From JAZRYE01 sp045600585 (GTDB lineage Bacteria > Bacillota_I > Bacilli_A > RFN20 > CAG-826), in the NCBI GenBank assembly GCA_045600585.1, contig JAZRYE010000035.1, forward strand, positions 1 through 58,256: a stretch of 58,256 nucleotides of DNA, read 5' to 3'. Within the stretch, counting starts at the first letter, position 1, and each line of letters starts with the position of its first letter. The position numbers and the translations under genes are program-made. This document shows positions 8,092 through 17,856 of the stretch, one piece after another. The notes beneath the pieces are model-generated. The model was given only the letters and a program-made list of their open reading frames with translations, ran no database searches and had not been told where the DNA came from.

Positions 8092-11000
8092 TTAATGTTT
8101 CCTCCAATGTTTAATGCCGATATCTAATGCACATATAGCAGCAATAGCTAATACAATAACTACACTAGTTATAGCAAATTCTGTTTTATTATAACGCGGC
8201 TTAACTTTAGGTTTATCAGGAGTTGGATCTTTTCTACCACCTACTGGATCTAATCTAAATAGTTTTGTATCGCCAGCTTCATGATTATAAATAATGACGT
8301 TTGTTTCATATGAAATATATTGTTTTGAAAATTCATCATAAACAGCGTACATTCCATCTAAATGGATGTATTTGGTTTCACCAATCATTGAATGTAAAGC
8401 TACGTAATTCTTATTCGAATAAATGATATCGTTGCTATTTTCACTATAAATATGCACACCTGCATCATTCAAAATGTTGCGTAATAATTTTGTAGGAAGA
8501 TTTGGTCCACCACTATAAATTGATTTATAACCATTCATTTGTTTAACACCAAGAGCAGCTTTACCGCCATCAGTAAAGTAACCTAAGATTTCACTATTAT
8601 CGCTTTCATCGATGTAAATTTGAGGAGATACGAATTGTGAATTTGTTCCATATCGTTTAGAAGATAAATCTGATAGCAATGGATTGTTGCTTGCTTTTAA
8701 TGTTTGTACTTGTAATGAACTTGTTTTGTTAGAATTCATTCCTAAATCAAAGCCAGTTAATGAAGACATGTTTTGAACTGAGTCGACATTACCAGTTCCA
8801 TCAGAAAGTCCGCATGCATAAATCCAAATAGCAGTTCCACCAGATTCTTTTAGATATTCATGGATGATGTTTTGAGTTTCTGCATCAACTTCAAAAGTAG
8901 CAATAAAAATATTTACTTTATGATGAGATACTAAGCCTGCTTTTAAGGCTGATAATGAATATGTATCATAACCAGTACCCATACGATTTAAATTCATTCT
9001 TTGTTCCATCAACAAAGTTGACGAAAGAATATATGTTGAATTGTACTTATCATCTGCAGAGAAATACGTATAAGTGTTATCGCACATAAATATAGCAACA
9101 TCGTTAGTAAATGAGCGTTGTTCTAGAGTTAAAGAATAATCGTAGATACCTTTTGTGGTTTTCATGTAATCATAAATTTGATCATCATCAAGCCAACCAC
9201 CATACATATCATAATTCCAATATCCAGTTCCGTTGACAAAGTCTGCACAGAAATCACGTTTGAGTTGGTAAATTGTATCACTTGCAGTATGAGTACCACC
9301 AACTTGATAATCCCAGCTTCCATCCCAAGAACTACCAGAATAAGAAGAAGACATATATGTTCTATTATCTTGTTCCAATAGATATAGTTTTCCATAGGCA
9401 ATAACAGTATCTGCAAAGGACATAAATGTAGTTGACATGCCTAAAATTCTTTCATTGTAGTTAATTGGTGAAGCAATGAAATCAATATAATCACTACTTA
9501 ATACTCTAGCTAATGCTGCATGAGAAGAACTTGTTCCATCATATGAACCAAAGGTCCACATATAACCATAATAAGCACCAACAACCTTTTTGCTTTCAGT
9601 GAGTTTTTTACAAGTTTCTGCCCAAGTTAATAAGCAGTCTGCACTCTTTGTGGATAAATAAGTATTGTAGTCGTAAAGATGCATGTCAGTATTAGTATTA
9701 AGTAAGGTTTGATAACCAGTTTGGCCACGTTCGACAAATGTCGGAATAGTAGCGTTTTCAAAAGTTACTGATGTATTGTGCCAAGATTCTTGCAAATTTT
9801 CGATAGAACCATATTTATCTTTTAGCCAATTTCTAAATCCTATTAAAGCGCAATCACTATAATCAGGGAGTTGAGTTCCACTAGCTCCGTAGTTCATAAA
9901 TTCATAAGTTTGACCAGCAGTAATACGAAGACCAAATACACGGTTGTAATATTTTTGATTTTTCATGTGCTCAATTAATTGAGCTAATAATCCATTTGAG
10001 GTTTCTAACCAAAGTTCAGAAGAGAAAGAAACACCTTCGCCTTTAATCTTGTTACCTTTTTTATCCATAGCATAGCTAACTTCACTTGGATGTTCTTTCA
10101 TCCACCATGAAGGAGCAAACATACCAAAGTTAACCATAACATAGCCATCAACGCTGGCATTTAATAAGCTGGTGATAGCAGAATCGAATGCTTCATAATC
10201 CAAACTACCATCTGGTTGATAAAGAATATCTTGTCCAGATTTGCCTAAACAGCCTTGGTAAGTGATATATAACTCATAAGTAGAATTAGCAATACGGTCT
10301 TCAGCATCAGTTTGACGATAGACATCTAAATCAGGTCTTAGATACAAAGCAGGTGAATATGGCTGTCCATTAAGCATAAGAGTAGGAGCACCATTATAGT
10401 CTTCAACAGTAGATACTAATTCTTTTCCATCTTCACTAGATTCTAATACTTTAATTGAAGCAAATCTGTTATCAATAATTCGATCGCCATCTAAATAATC
10501 ATTAGAAATAGTTACCAAATTTGATTCAAGTCTTAAATCATAACGACCTGCATCTAATAAGGAAGAAATACGTAATTGACATATTATAGTATATTTTTCT
10601 CCTGGCACCCATTTAGTCATATCAGCATTATCAGAAATAATATTAATATTATTTTTTTGAGCAGCTTTTTCTTCGCTATCAGTACCAGTTGGAACAAGTC
10701 CTACAGTCAAAGGAAAATTAGATTCAATTTGTTTTGGAGAAGATAAAGTCATGCTGAATTCAAGTGTTTGACCAGCTTCAACTTTTCTTTGAATTTCAAC
10801 GTCAACAATTTCAATTTCATTTGAGACATATAAAGATGAATCATAATAAACAGGGCCCCAAGGAGATGTTGGAGGAATGCCTAATTCAACACAGTTTTCC
10901 CAAGATGAGTCGTCAAATTCTGGCATTGCCCATAAAGGAACTACAGAAGAACCTATTTCTACATCGCCAAGAGTTTCACTTGGTTTTGTTGTTTTTACAT

Positions 11001-13449
11001 AGCGAGAAGACAAGCAGTTGAATTGGCTGCCGTTTGCTAATGTAAATTTGCCGTCAAAAAGAACAGCTGCTTCACTAACTAAGTTATATGCTTTTAAAGC
11101 AATGACATTCTTCCCAGGTAATAAATAATTTTGTAAATAATATGTGTGGACGTTTGCCCAGCTATCAGCACCGGCTTCCCAGTTAAAATCAATAAATATG
11201 CCATTTACATATAAAACATATTTATCATCAACTGTTAATTGAAGAGGAGCGTAAGTAGCATAATCTTCTAAATCAAATGTATAACGGAAGTAACGATATG
11301 ATTCGACATTTTTAGTAGAATCTTCGTTGTACCAAATCCAGTTTCCATCCCATTCACTACGTGAAGATGGAAGTCGAGATTGATAAGTGTATAAATAATT
11401 TAAATGGAGTAATCCAGGGTTAGATAATCCGACAGAAATAATTGCATATGTATTACTTGGTGCATCAAAGTAGAAATTGATTGGTTCACTATCTTGAGAA
11501 AAACTTCTTTCTTGGCTAGCGCCTTCAATTAAAACATTATGCATATTAAAGAAATCAATACGAATATATCCATTTGATGAAGAATTGTAATTGAAGAGAA
11601 GATGATATTGATAATCAGTAATAAAACTATTTATACGATGTGTAATCTTGCCTTCACCATAATTAACAAATAATTCAGCCCCATCTTCACCCATATAAAA
11701 TGAAGAATACGTGTTGTCATTTAAAACCCAACCATCAATAGAGCCATTACTATCTACCTTATCAAAGTCAGTATGATATTCTAGTTTTTCTCCACCATCA
11801 ACACTTTCAACCTTAGTTAATATAATGTCATCAAGCCATATTTCAGCATGTCCATCAGTAATTTCAAAATAATATGAAACGTATTTTGCTGCACTAGGAA
11901 TTGCACTTCTAGTATATAAGGTAAACCAATCTGTCTTGCTTTCCGAACACGAAGCAACCATGGTCTCACCATAAACATATAAACGGTCACCAAATTCATT
12001 AAATAATGGGTCACCAAATTCATCAAAATAATATAAGTTTAATTTAATTTTGACTGTCGGATCACAGTTTCGAGACGCAAATTTGCTAGAGAATTCATAG
12101 ATATCTCCAGCATCTACTTCTATTTTTGCGGAGTTTTCAACAAGTGTTTTTTCAATTGAACCATCGCTTTCTAAATATAAAGAACGTTTGCCGTTATAAT
12201 AAAACGAATTATCTGTAGTTAGTAAAGATTGATAACTACGGGATGATGACATATACCAGTTTACTGGTTTACCATCTTCCTCAATATTTTCAAAGTCAGA
12301 GTTATCGTCATAATTATTTTTAGTAACTAAATAATCATTTTCTTTCGTTGATACTTCTTTAACAACTAAATCATCAATGTATAAACTTGCATTTGTTCCA
12401 AGAACAATAATACGTGGAATTATATAAGACGCTTCAGTAGAAACCGTGAAAGAGAAAGACACACGTCTCCAAGCACTTTCACCGTATAAATGGTATTGCC
12501 AAGCAGGTGAAATGAACTCATCATTTCCAGATTTTCCTTTGCTTCTGTAATAATTATTTGGACGCGTAGCATCAAATGTTGTGGAATAAGCTGCATGACC
12601 ATCATTATCGAATTGTAAGAATTGAATATATGAATCTGCAGAAAAATCGCCATCTAGTTTCGCCATATAAGAAACTTCATATGTATGATCAGGTAAGACA
12701 TTAAATGAATGGCCTGAAGCATAAGAAACATCGGCTGATATATTTGTTAATTTAGCACTTTTTTTACCTTTTGTATTTGGACAATTATAATTATCAATAT
12801 TCATTTCACCATCACCGGAATAAGTCCAGTTAATAGCTAAGCCTTGGTAACTTAATTCAAAATCATAGTTAGGACTCTTAGCGTCTTCTCCGTTAATAAC
12901 AGACTTTAAAGAAATGTCATCAATATATACAGTTCCAAATCCTGAATAATATTTGAAGCCAAAAAAGATGCTTGAGCTTTCGCCAGCTTCACCTTCAACG
13001 GTCAAAAGAGAAGTTATATGTAGCCAGCCATCAGTAACCCCATTGACAATTTGGCTAGAATAATCAATCCAACCTAATGAGCCACCTGTAGCAAAAGTTG
13101 AGAACGAGAAATCGCTACTTGCTTCCGTGACTTTAATAAAGTACTCAAAAGCGTAAACCGTTTGATTTGGTAACAAAATTGCATCTCTTTGAGCGTAACT
13201 ATTTGCATTAGCAAATAATTTTAACGCATTGCCACTACAAGAAATGACATCTTGCTGCTCATAATGATCTTTGACAGAACTTAAATTCCAACGAGAAAGG
13301 TCTTCCATGTCTCCATCGATGAAATAATTAACTCCAATATCCTCTTCTGCTTTCGCCACTTTTAAAGTAGGAAAAAGTTCTTGGCCTATTTCTAAGCCAA
13401 GAAAAGCTGTTAAAGATAATAATGTTAACTTTAATAGTCTACTCTTCAT
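8092..13449 (-). CDS. Giant surface protein with carbohydrate-binding modules and GH42-like domain
   Basis: The protein has 1785 aa. A signal peptide ends near residue 34 (KVAKA). Residues 35-710 contain about four beta-sandwich modules resembling CBM4/9-type carbohydrate-binding domains, each ending in a YIDDISLK-like strand. Residues 715-860 resemble the N-terminal module of rhamnosidase/galactosidase-type enzymes (WIWYNED, LYVNG). Residues about 1040-1500 resemble a GH42-type (clan GH-A) catalytic barrel, with MKEHPSE, AGQTYEF (candidate acid/base Glu near 1183), FRNWLKDKYGS and LLEQDNRTYM (candidate nucleophile Glu near 1359). A C-terminal helix and basic tail anchor it; there is no LPXTG. 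It overlaps the 915-aa gene by 11 bp. It probably binds and trims galactose-containing glycans at the cell surface; specificity is inferred. Confidence 0.75.
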   Translation of the reverse strand: MKSRLLKLTLLSLTAFLGLEIGQELFPTLKVAKAEEDIGVNYFIDGDMEDLSRWNLSSVKDHYEQQDVISCSGNALKLFANANSYAQRDAILLPNQTVYAFEYFIKVTEASSDFSFSTFATGGSLGWIDYSSQIVNGVTDGWLHITSLLTVEGEAGESSSIFFGFKYYSGFGTVYIDDISLKSVINGEDAKSPNYDFELSYQGLAINWTYSGDGEMNIDNYNCPNTKGKKSAKLTNISADVSYASGHSFNVLPDHTYEVSYMAKLDGDFSADSYIQFLQFDNDGHAAYSTTFDATRPNNYYRSKGKSGNDEFISPAWQYHLYGESAWRRVSFSFTVSTEASYIIPRIIVLGTNASLYIDDLVVKEVSTKENDYLVTKNNYDDNSDFENIEEDGKPVNWYMSSSRSYQSLLTTDNSFYYNGKRSLYLESDGSIEKTLVENSAKIEVDAGDIYEFSSKFASRNCDPTVKIKLNLYYFDEFGDPLFNEFGDRLYVYGETMVASCSESKTDWFTLYTRSAIPSAAKYVSYYFEITDGHAEIWLDDIILTKVESVDGGEKLEYHTDFDKVDSNGSIDGWVLNDNTYSSFYMGEDGAELFVNYGEGKITHRINSFITDYQYHLLFNYNSSSNGYIRIDFFNMHNVLIEGASQERSFSQDSEPINFYFDAPSNTYAIISVGLSNPGLLHLNYLYTYQSRLPSSRSEWDGNWIWYNEDSTKNVESYRYFRYTFDLEDYATYAPLQLTVDDKYVLYVNGIFIDFNWEAGADSWANVHTYYLQNYLLPGKNVIALKAYNLVSEAAVLFDGKFTLANGSQFNCLSSRYVKTTKPSETLGDVEIGSSVVPLWAMPEFDDSSWENCVELGIPPTSPWGPVYYDSSLYVSNEIEIVDVEIQRKVEAGQTLEFSMTLSSPKQIESNFPLTVGLVPTGTDSEEKAAQKNNINIISDNADMTKWVPGEKYTIICQLRISSLLDAGRYDLRLESNLVTISNDYLDGDRIIDNRFASIKVLESSEDGKELVSTVEDYNGAPTLMLNGQPYSPALYLRPDLDVYRQTDAEDRIANSTYELYITYQGCLGKSGQDILYQPDGSLDYEAFDSAITSLLNASVDGYVMVNFGMFAPSWWMKEHPSEVSYAMDKKGNKIKGEGVSFSSELWLETSNGLLAQLIEHMKNQKYYNRVFGLRITAGQTYEFMNYGASGTQLPDYSDCALIGFRNWLKDKYGSIENLQESWHNTSVTFENATIPTFVERGQTGYQTLLNTNTDMHLYDYNTYLSTKSADCLLTWAETCKKLTESKKVVGAYYGYMWTFGSYDGTSSSHAALARVLSSDYIDFIASPINYNERILGMSTTFMSFADTVIAYGKLYLLEQDNRTYMSSSYSGSSWDGSWDYQVGGTHTASDTIYQLKRDFCADFVNGTGYWNYDMYGGWLDDDQIYDYMKTTKGIYDYSLTLEQRSFTNDVAIFMCDNTYTYFSADDKYNSTYILSSTLLMEQRMNLNRMGTGYDTYSLSALKAGLVSHHKVNIFIATFEVDAETQNIIHEYLKESGGTAIWIYACGLSDGTGNVDSVQNMSSLTGFDLGMNSNKTSSLQVQTLKASNNPLLSDLSSKRYGTNSQFVSPQIYIDESDNSEILGYFTDGGKAALGVKQMNGYKSIYSGGPNLPTKLLRNILNDAGVHIYSENSNDIIYSNKNYVALHSMIGETKYIHLDGMYAVYDEFSKQYISYETNVIIYNHEAGDTKLFRLDPVGGRKDPTPDKPKVKPRYNKTEFAITSVVIVLAIAAICALDIGIKHWRKH

Positions 13450-16186
13450 TTTTCTTCCTTATAATCAAAGCAGTTAAACCAGTTATAGCTAAACCTGAGA
13501 GGAGAATAGAAGTGGTCAATAAAGACCCTCCACATCCCTTAGTTTTATTGTTATTTGGAGCAACTTCATAGACTGCATAAATTGTAGCGTCGCCATCAAT
13601 TTTCCAAACAGTATCTAAAGTAACTTCTTCACCATTTAATTCCCAGCGACCAATTTGACCTTCAACTTCTGGAACAGTTGGTAATTTTGGCATAATATCA
13701 CCAATCTTTTGATCAAATTTGATACGGTTATAATAAATAACTTGAGTATCATCACTTACACGGAAAGTTACGAAATAAGTTTTAGCCGTGTATATAGCGT
13801 TAACAACAATATCACTATCGCCTAAAGAATAAGATTCCCAAGTACCACTATAACCAGTTTTTGTAGGAACATCAGGTGCAGTAATAGATTTTGTATCAGA
13901 AGTATAAGAAACACGAGCAACTTCATTTCCATCTGCCATGAAAATAACATAATGAGTTTCTAATTTTTCATAAACTGCGTGAATTATAATGTCACCAGCG
14001 CCTAAAGAATAAGATTCCCAATATCCACGATAATTATCTTTATGTGGAACTTCTGGTTCGTTAATAGATGTAGACTCAACATTGAAAGAAACTTTTGCAA
14101 TTTCAACATCATCAGCAACGAATGTTGCATAATATGTAATCAATGTCTTTGTAAGAATTGCTTCTTTATTGCATGTGAAATTATAAATAGTATTTTCATC
14201 AACTGGTTCGTCATCAATCATCCATTGGTATTCATAGCCAGGTAATGCTTCATAAGTTGGTAATTCACCAATAGCTTGTCCGTAATAAACAGTTTTACTT
14301 TCTGCATCAATGCCTTCTCCAGAATATGAGAGAGTATAAGGAATATCTTCGCTAGCTAAATAAGCATTACGATTGCAATTAAATTGATAAATGGAATCAC
14401 TGCTGATAGGATTACCGTCAATAGTCCAGAAGCAAGTCTTACCTTCGCTGGATTCTGGTGTAGGTAATTCACCAATTGTTTCATTATATGAAACAGAAAT
14501 CGCATCAGCTAAATCAGAAATATAAATATTTGTGAATTTTGCTTCAGCATAAGTTTCGTTAAACCATGCAATTTGGAAATATAAACGCATTAAGCCAGCC
14601 ATATTGGTTGTTGCTTCAATTACATAAGAAGCTTGATATTTCTCGTTAATGTTAAGAGTATCGATTAAACCACTTGTTTTATCTTCTCCAATGTTAATAG
14701 ATGTGAAATAACTATTTGTTGTGACATCAAATGTAACTAAGTATTTATGGCCTGTAACAACATTAACACTTGGTAAGAAATATGCTGGACCACCTTCGAA
14801 AGTTTCAGTGCGTAAAGTTAAGGTAGAGCCATCTGTTGTATATGTAATAGGTTTGCCATTATCCGCACCGCCTTCAGTAGAAGAAGCGTAGTTATAAGTA
14901 GCAAAACCTAATTTATAGGTTTCTTTTTCATATTCAGGATGAGCAATCTTATCTTCTTCGTATGGATAAATCATGCCTAATGATAAATCATTGCCATCAA
15001 TCTTCCATCCTTTAAATACCAATCCGTCTTTCTCGCCTGCGGTTGGCATATAAGTAATTGGGGTATCAATTGGTGTTTGAACAATTTCGCCAAAGTAGAA
15101 ATTCTTTATAGTTGAAGAAACTTCACTACTGCCATTTCCATTCCAAGCACATTGAATAACGAATTGTAAGTCGCCAGTTACTTCTGGAGTATATGTTTTA
15201 TAAAAATGAGTATATGTTCCAAAAGAATTCCAAGTATCAATTATTAACCAACTTGGTAAATTAAAATTGAATGTAAAAGATGATAAATCTGTTTCTTGAT
15301 GATCGCCACATACAAAATAAGTTTTACCAGCTTCGACATGATAAATTTGAGTATAGTAAACTTGACCAGCAGAAGTACCAGTTATTGTTAACTCGTTATT
15401 ATAAGAAGTTGGTCTTAAGCTGTTGCTAAAATGATCGTTAATTTCAAAGCCTAAATCATGTTGAGCATAAGAAACATTATAAGAAGTAGCTGTTGATGTA
15501 TATTTAGCAATAGCTAATTTATCAGAGCTGTAGCTATATATAGTTTCAGAAGTTATTTCATTGCCATCAATTGTCCATGAAGATGTATAACCAAGCTTTT
15601 CAGGAATGGCAGGAAGTTCTCCAATAGCTTCTCCAGAGTTTACAGTTGTTTTTTTAGCGATGCAAACGTTCTTAAGATAGATTGTTCCATATTCACCGAA
15701 TCCAGCATATTGAAGGCCTAAATTATATTTTTGACTAACAGATGGAATATAATCATAAACAAGAGTGATATCTTCTTGAGAGTTAGCCCCTTCTTGCATA
15801 AGGCTCCAATTTCCACCACTAATTGCAAAGAAATGAATAGGCATTGTATTGCTCATGTGATAAGTGATATAAATACGATATTCAGCATCCTTTTCAGAAA
15901 AAGAGTAATTTGAAGCCATGTTTTCTTCAGTGAAATACACAAATGAATGGCTAGCATCATAAGTAAATGATAAATATTCACCATAATGTTCCATTTTAGC
16001 ATAGCTACTTGTTCCAGTTTGCCAACAACTATCATAAGTGGCATCAGAAAAATCTGCCATTGCATAAGACAAAATATAGTTATTAGAATCAGCCTTTGCT
16101 ACTTTTGATTCTTTAGATTTGATAGTAATAGAAGGTAAAGCAATAAATAATGTTGAAATTAAAGCTAAAGATAAATGTTTTTTCAT
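13439..16186 (-). CDS. Repeat-containing surface protein, InlB-B-like repeats, C-terminal membrane anchor
   Basis: This is a 915-aa secreted protein with a signal peptide (about residues 1-33, ending VAKA). The body alternates lectin-like beta-sandwich stretches with repeats of the form IGELP-x-GY-x-W-x-IDG-x-IY (at least three copies) and two near-identical copies of a roughly 68-aa repeat with GYxGxWExYxLG (about residues 700-830), which resemble InlB B-repeat (Listeria-Bacteroides repeat) folds. The C-terminus is KGCGGS followed by a hydrophobic helix and the tail RKKNEE. No enzymatic motif is visible. Lying between the ATPase gene (2-bp gap) and the GH42-like giant (overlap), it is probably an adhesin or glycan-capture partner of the transporter. 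Confidence 0.78.
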   Translation of the reverse strand: MKKHLSLALISTLFIALPSITIKSKESKVAKADSNNYILSYAMADFSDATYDSCWQTGTSSYAKMEHYGEYLSFTYDASHSFVYFTEENMASNYSFSEKDAEYRIYITYHMSNTMPIHFFAISGGNWSLMQEGANSQEDITLVYDYIPSVSQKYNLGLQYAGFGEYGTIYLKNVCIAKKTTVNSGEAIGELPAIPEKLGYTSSWTIDGNEITSETIYSYSSDKLAIAKYTSTATSYNVSYAQHDLGFEINDHFSNSLRPTSYNNELTITGTSAGQVYYTQIYHVEAGKTYFVCGDHQETDLSSFTFNFNLPSWLIIDTWNSFGTYTHFYKTYTPEVTGDLQFVIQCAWNGNGSSEVSSTIKNFYFGEIVQTPIDTPITYMPTAGEKDGLVFKGWKIDGNDLSLGMIYPYEEDKIAHPEYEKETYKLGFATYNYASSTEGGADNGKPITYTTDGSTLTLRTETFEGGPAYFLPSVNVVTGHKYLVTFDVTTNSYFTSINIGEDKTSGLIDTLNINEKYQASYVIEATTNMAGLMRLYFQIAWFNETYAEAKFTNIYISDLADAISVSYNETIGELPTPESSEGKTCFWTIDGNPISSDSIYQFNCNRNAYLASEDIPYTLSYSGEGIDAESKTVYYGQAIGELPTYEALPGYEYQWMIDDEPVDENTIYNFTCNKEAILTKTLITYYATFVADDVEIAKVSFNVESTSINEPEVPHKDNYRGYWESYSLGAGDIIIHAVYEKLETHYVIFMADGNEVARVSYTSDTKSITAPDVPTKTGYSGTWESYSLGDSDIVVNAIYTAKTYFVTFRVSDDTQVIYYNRIKFDQKIGDIMPKLPTVPEVEGQIGRWELNGEEVTLDTVWKIDGDATIYAVYEVAPNNNKTKGCGGSLLTTSILLSGLAITGLTALIIRKKNEE

Positions 16187-16188
16187 AT

Positions 16189-17697
16189 TTATTCACCAAT
16201 CCTTTTTCCGCTTTCATCAAAGAAATATAAGTCAGCAAAATTGTAAGATATTTCTAATTCTTGATTGTCTTTTAAAACAAGTCCTGCTGCACATTTACTC
16301 ATAAGACTTTGACCATCTAATGTGGAATATATAACTTGTTCATAGCCAAGTAGTTCATCATAATCAAAAACAGTTTTCAAAGAAGCGTCTTTTTTCTCAT
16401 TAATACCTAATTTTTCAGGTCTAACACCAACAACAATGTCTTGATTATTGTAATTCTTTAAAAGTTCTTTTTGTTTGCTATCAATCTTTAAATTGACATT
16501 GCCATCTCTTGTAAACGCTTCACCATCTTTAACATGTGCTTTGATAAAGTTCATAGCAGGATTACCAATAAATGAAGCGACAAATTGATTTGCAGGATTA
16601 TTATAAATTTCTTCTGGGGTACCAATTTGTTGAATATAGCCATCTTTCATAACTACAATACGGTCCGCCATAGTCATAGCTTCTGTTTGGTCATGGGTAA
16701 CATAGATAGTTGTTGCTCCAACTTTTTTATGAATCTTAGTAATTTCACCACGAGTTTGGACTCTTAATTTAGCATCTAAGTTACTCAAAGGTTCATCCAT
16801 CAAGAAAACCTTAGGTTCTCTCACTATTGCACGTCCTAAAGCAACACGTTGCCTCTGGCCACCTGATAAAGCACCAGGTAAGCGGTATAGATATTTAATT
16901 AAATCAATCGTTCCTGCTGTTTTATTAATTTTGAGATCCATTTCATCTTTAGTAAGATGTCTTTTCTTGGTTAGTGGAACTTCATTTTCTTCTAAATATT
17001 TAATACGCTTCTCATTTTCAGAAATTTGCTCTTTCTTTTGGTCTAATAAATCAAAAGCAGCTTGGCTAAATTGAGAATCGTTTTTGTATTTATTTATTTT
17101 TTTATTAATATCTTTTATTTGTTTTTGCAGAGCAACAGTATCATTATTAAGTTCTTTTATTTCCTCATAATCGATGCCTACTTTCTGTTTTAATGTTTGC
17201 ATTGTTAAATCATGAGCGGCATATAACTCATCATATAAAGAAATATATTCTTGTAGTAATGTTTGGGAATTTTGGTCTTTTGCGTATTTCTTTTTGCATT
17301 CTTTAATACGCTTTCTAATTTCTTTTTCTTTTAGTAAACAAGCTTCAGTATTTTCGCTTGTCTCAAAAATTGGGCATTTAATCTTTCTTAGTTCTAAAGC
17401 AAAAGCTAAGTTTTCATAAACAGTCATATGAGGATATAAAGCATAGTTTTGAAAAACCATAGCTATGTTTCTATCTTTTGGTTCAACATTGTTCACAAAA
17501 GTTTTATCAATATAAAGACGACCACTGCTAATTTTCTCAAAGCCAGCAATCATTCTTAAAGTAGTTGATTTACCACATCCAGATGGGCCGACAAATACAA
17601 CAAATTCTTTATCTTTAATTTCCAAATTGAAATCAAAAACAGCCTGAACTCCATTAGGATAGATTTTATTAACATTTTGCAAAGAAAGAGTAGACAT
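16189..17697 (-). CDS. Sugar ABC transporter ATPase (UgpC/MsmX type) with large helical insertion
   Basis: This 502-aa cytoplasmic ATPase should energise the two permeases of this operon. Walker A GPSGCGKS lies near residue 37, the Q-loop is AMVFQNYALYPHMTVYEN, the signature LSGGQRQRVALGRA, and Walker B FLMDEPLSNLDAKLR, followed by a TOBE-type regulatory domain (VGVRPEKLGI). UgpC/MsmX proteins are normally about 360-380 aa. Here about 140 Lys/Glu-rich, coiled-coil-like residues are inserted between the Q-loop and signature (about residues 107-245), in the helical domain that faces the permeases. The start is ATG 17697, six bases after a GGAGGGAG ribosome binding site; an upstream TTG is less likely. 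Confidence 0.9.
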   Translation of the reverse strand: MSTLSLQNVNKIYPNGVQAVFDFNLEIKDKEFVVFVGPSGCGKSTTLRMIAGFEKISSGRLYIDKTFVNNVEPKDRNIAMVFQNYALYPHMTVYENLAFALELRKIKCPIFETSENTEACLLKEKEIRKRIKECKKKYAKDQNSQTLLQEYISLYDELYAAHDLTMQTLKQKVGIDYEEIKELNNDTVALQKQIKDINKKINKYKNDSQFSQAAFDLLDQKKEQISENEKRIKYLEENEVPLTKKRHLTKDEMDLKINKTAGTIDLIKYLYRLPGALSGGQRQRVALGRAIVREPKVFLMDEPLSNLDAKLRVQTRGEITKIHKKVGATTIYVTHDQTEAMTMADRIVVMKDGYIQQIGTPEEIYNNPANQFVASFIGNPAMNFIKAHVKDGEAFTRDGNVNLKIDSKQKELLKNYNNQDIVVGVRPEKLGINEKKDASLKTVFDYDELLGYEQVIYSTLDGQSLMSKCAAGLVLKDNQELEISYNFADLYFFDESGKRIGE

Positions 17698-17856
17698 AAA
17701 TGCTCCCTCCAAAAATTTATACTAAATATTTTAATATTTGTATTTGCTATAATTTTATGTCATCTAACAAGAATAATAAACAACAAATATTAACCAAATA
17801 ATAACTTTTATTATCTTCTTAATTAAAATTGCAAAAAACATCAGTATAATAAAGGC
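17698..17856. promoter_or_regulatory. Divergent promoter/operator region, ABC operon and AraC gene
   Basis: On the minus strand a TATAAA -10 (17716-17721) with a weak AATACA -35 precedes the ATPase gene. On the plus strand an extended -10 (TGCTATAAT, 17745-17753) and a TATAAT (17845-17850) precede the AraC gene, the latter only six bases before its ATG. The decamer CAAATATTAA occurs twice in inverted orientation, at 17731-17740 (minus) and 17784-17793 (plus), centres about 53 bp apart. The first copy sits between the operon's -35 and -10. These are candidate AraC binding sites, but the region is very AT-rich. Confidence 0.5.

Noticed and set aside
13700..14060. Slippage-prone DNA repeats within the 915-aa gene
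   Set aside because: The two protein repeats are similar but diverged at the DNA level, too far for simple phase-variable slippage.
8092..16186. Sortase LPXTG anchoring of the surface proteins
   Set aside because: Neither protein has LPXTG or a variant before the C-terminal helix; the termini are KWRKH-like and RKKNEE tails.
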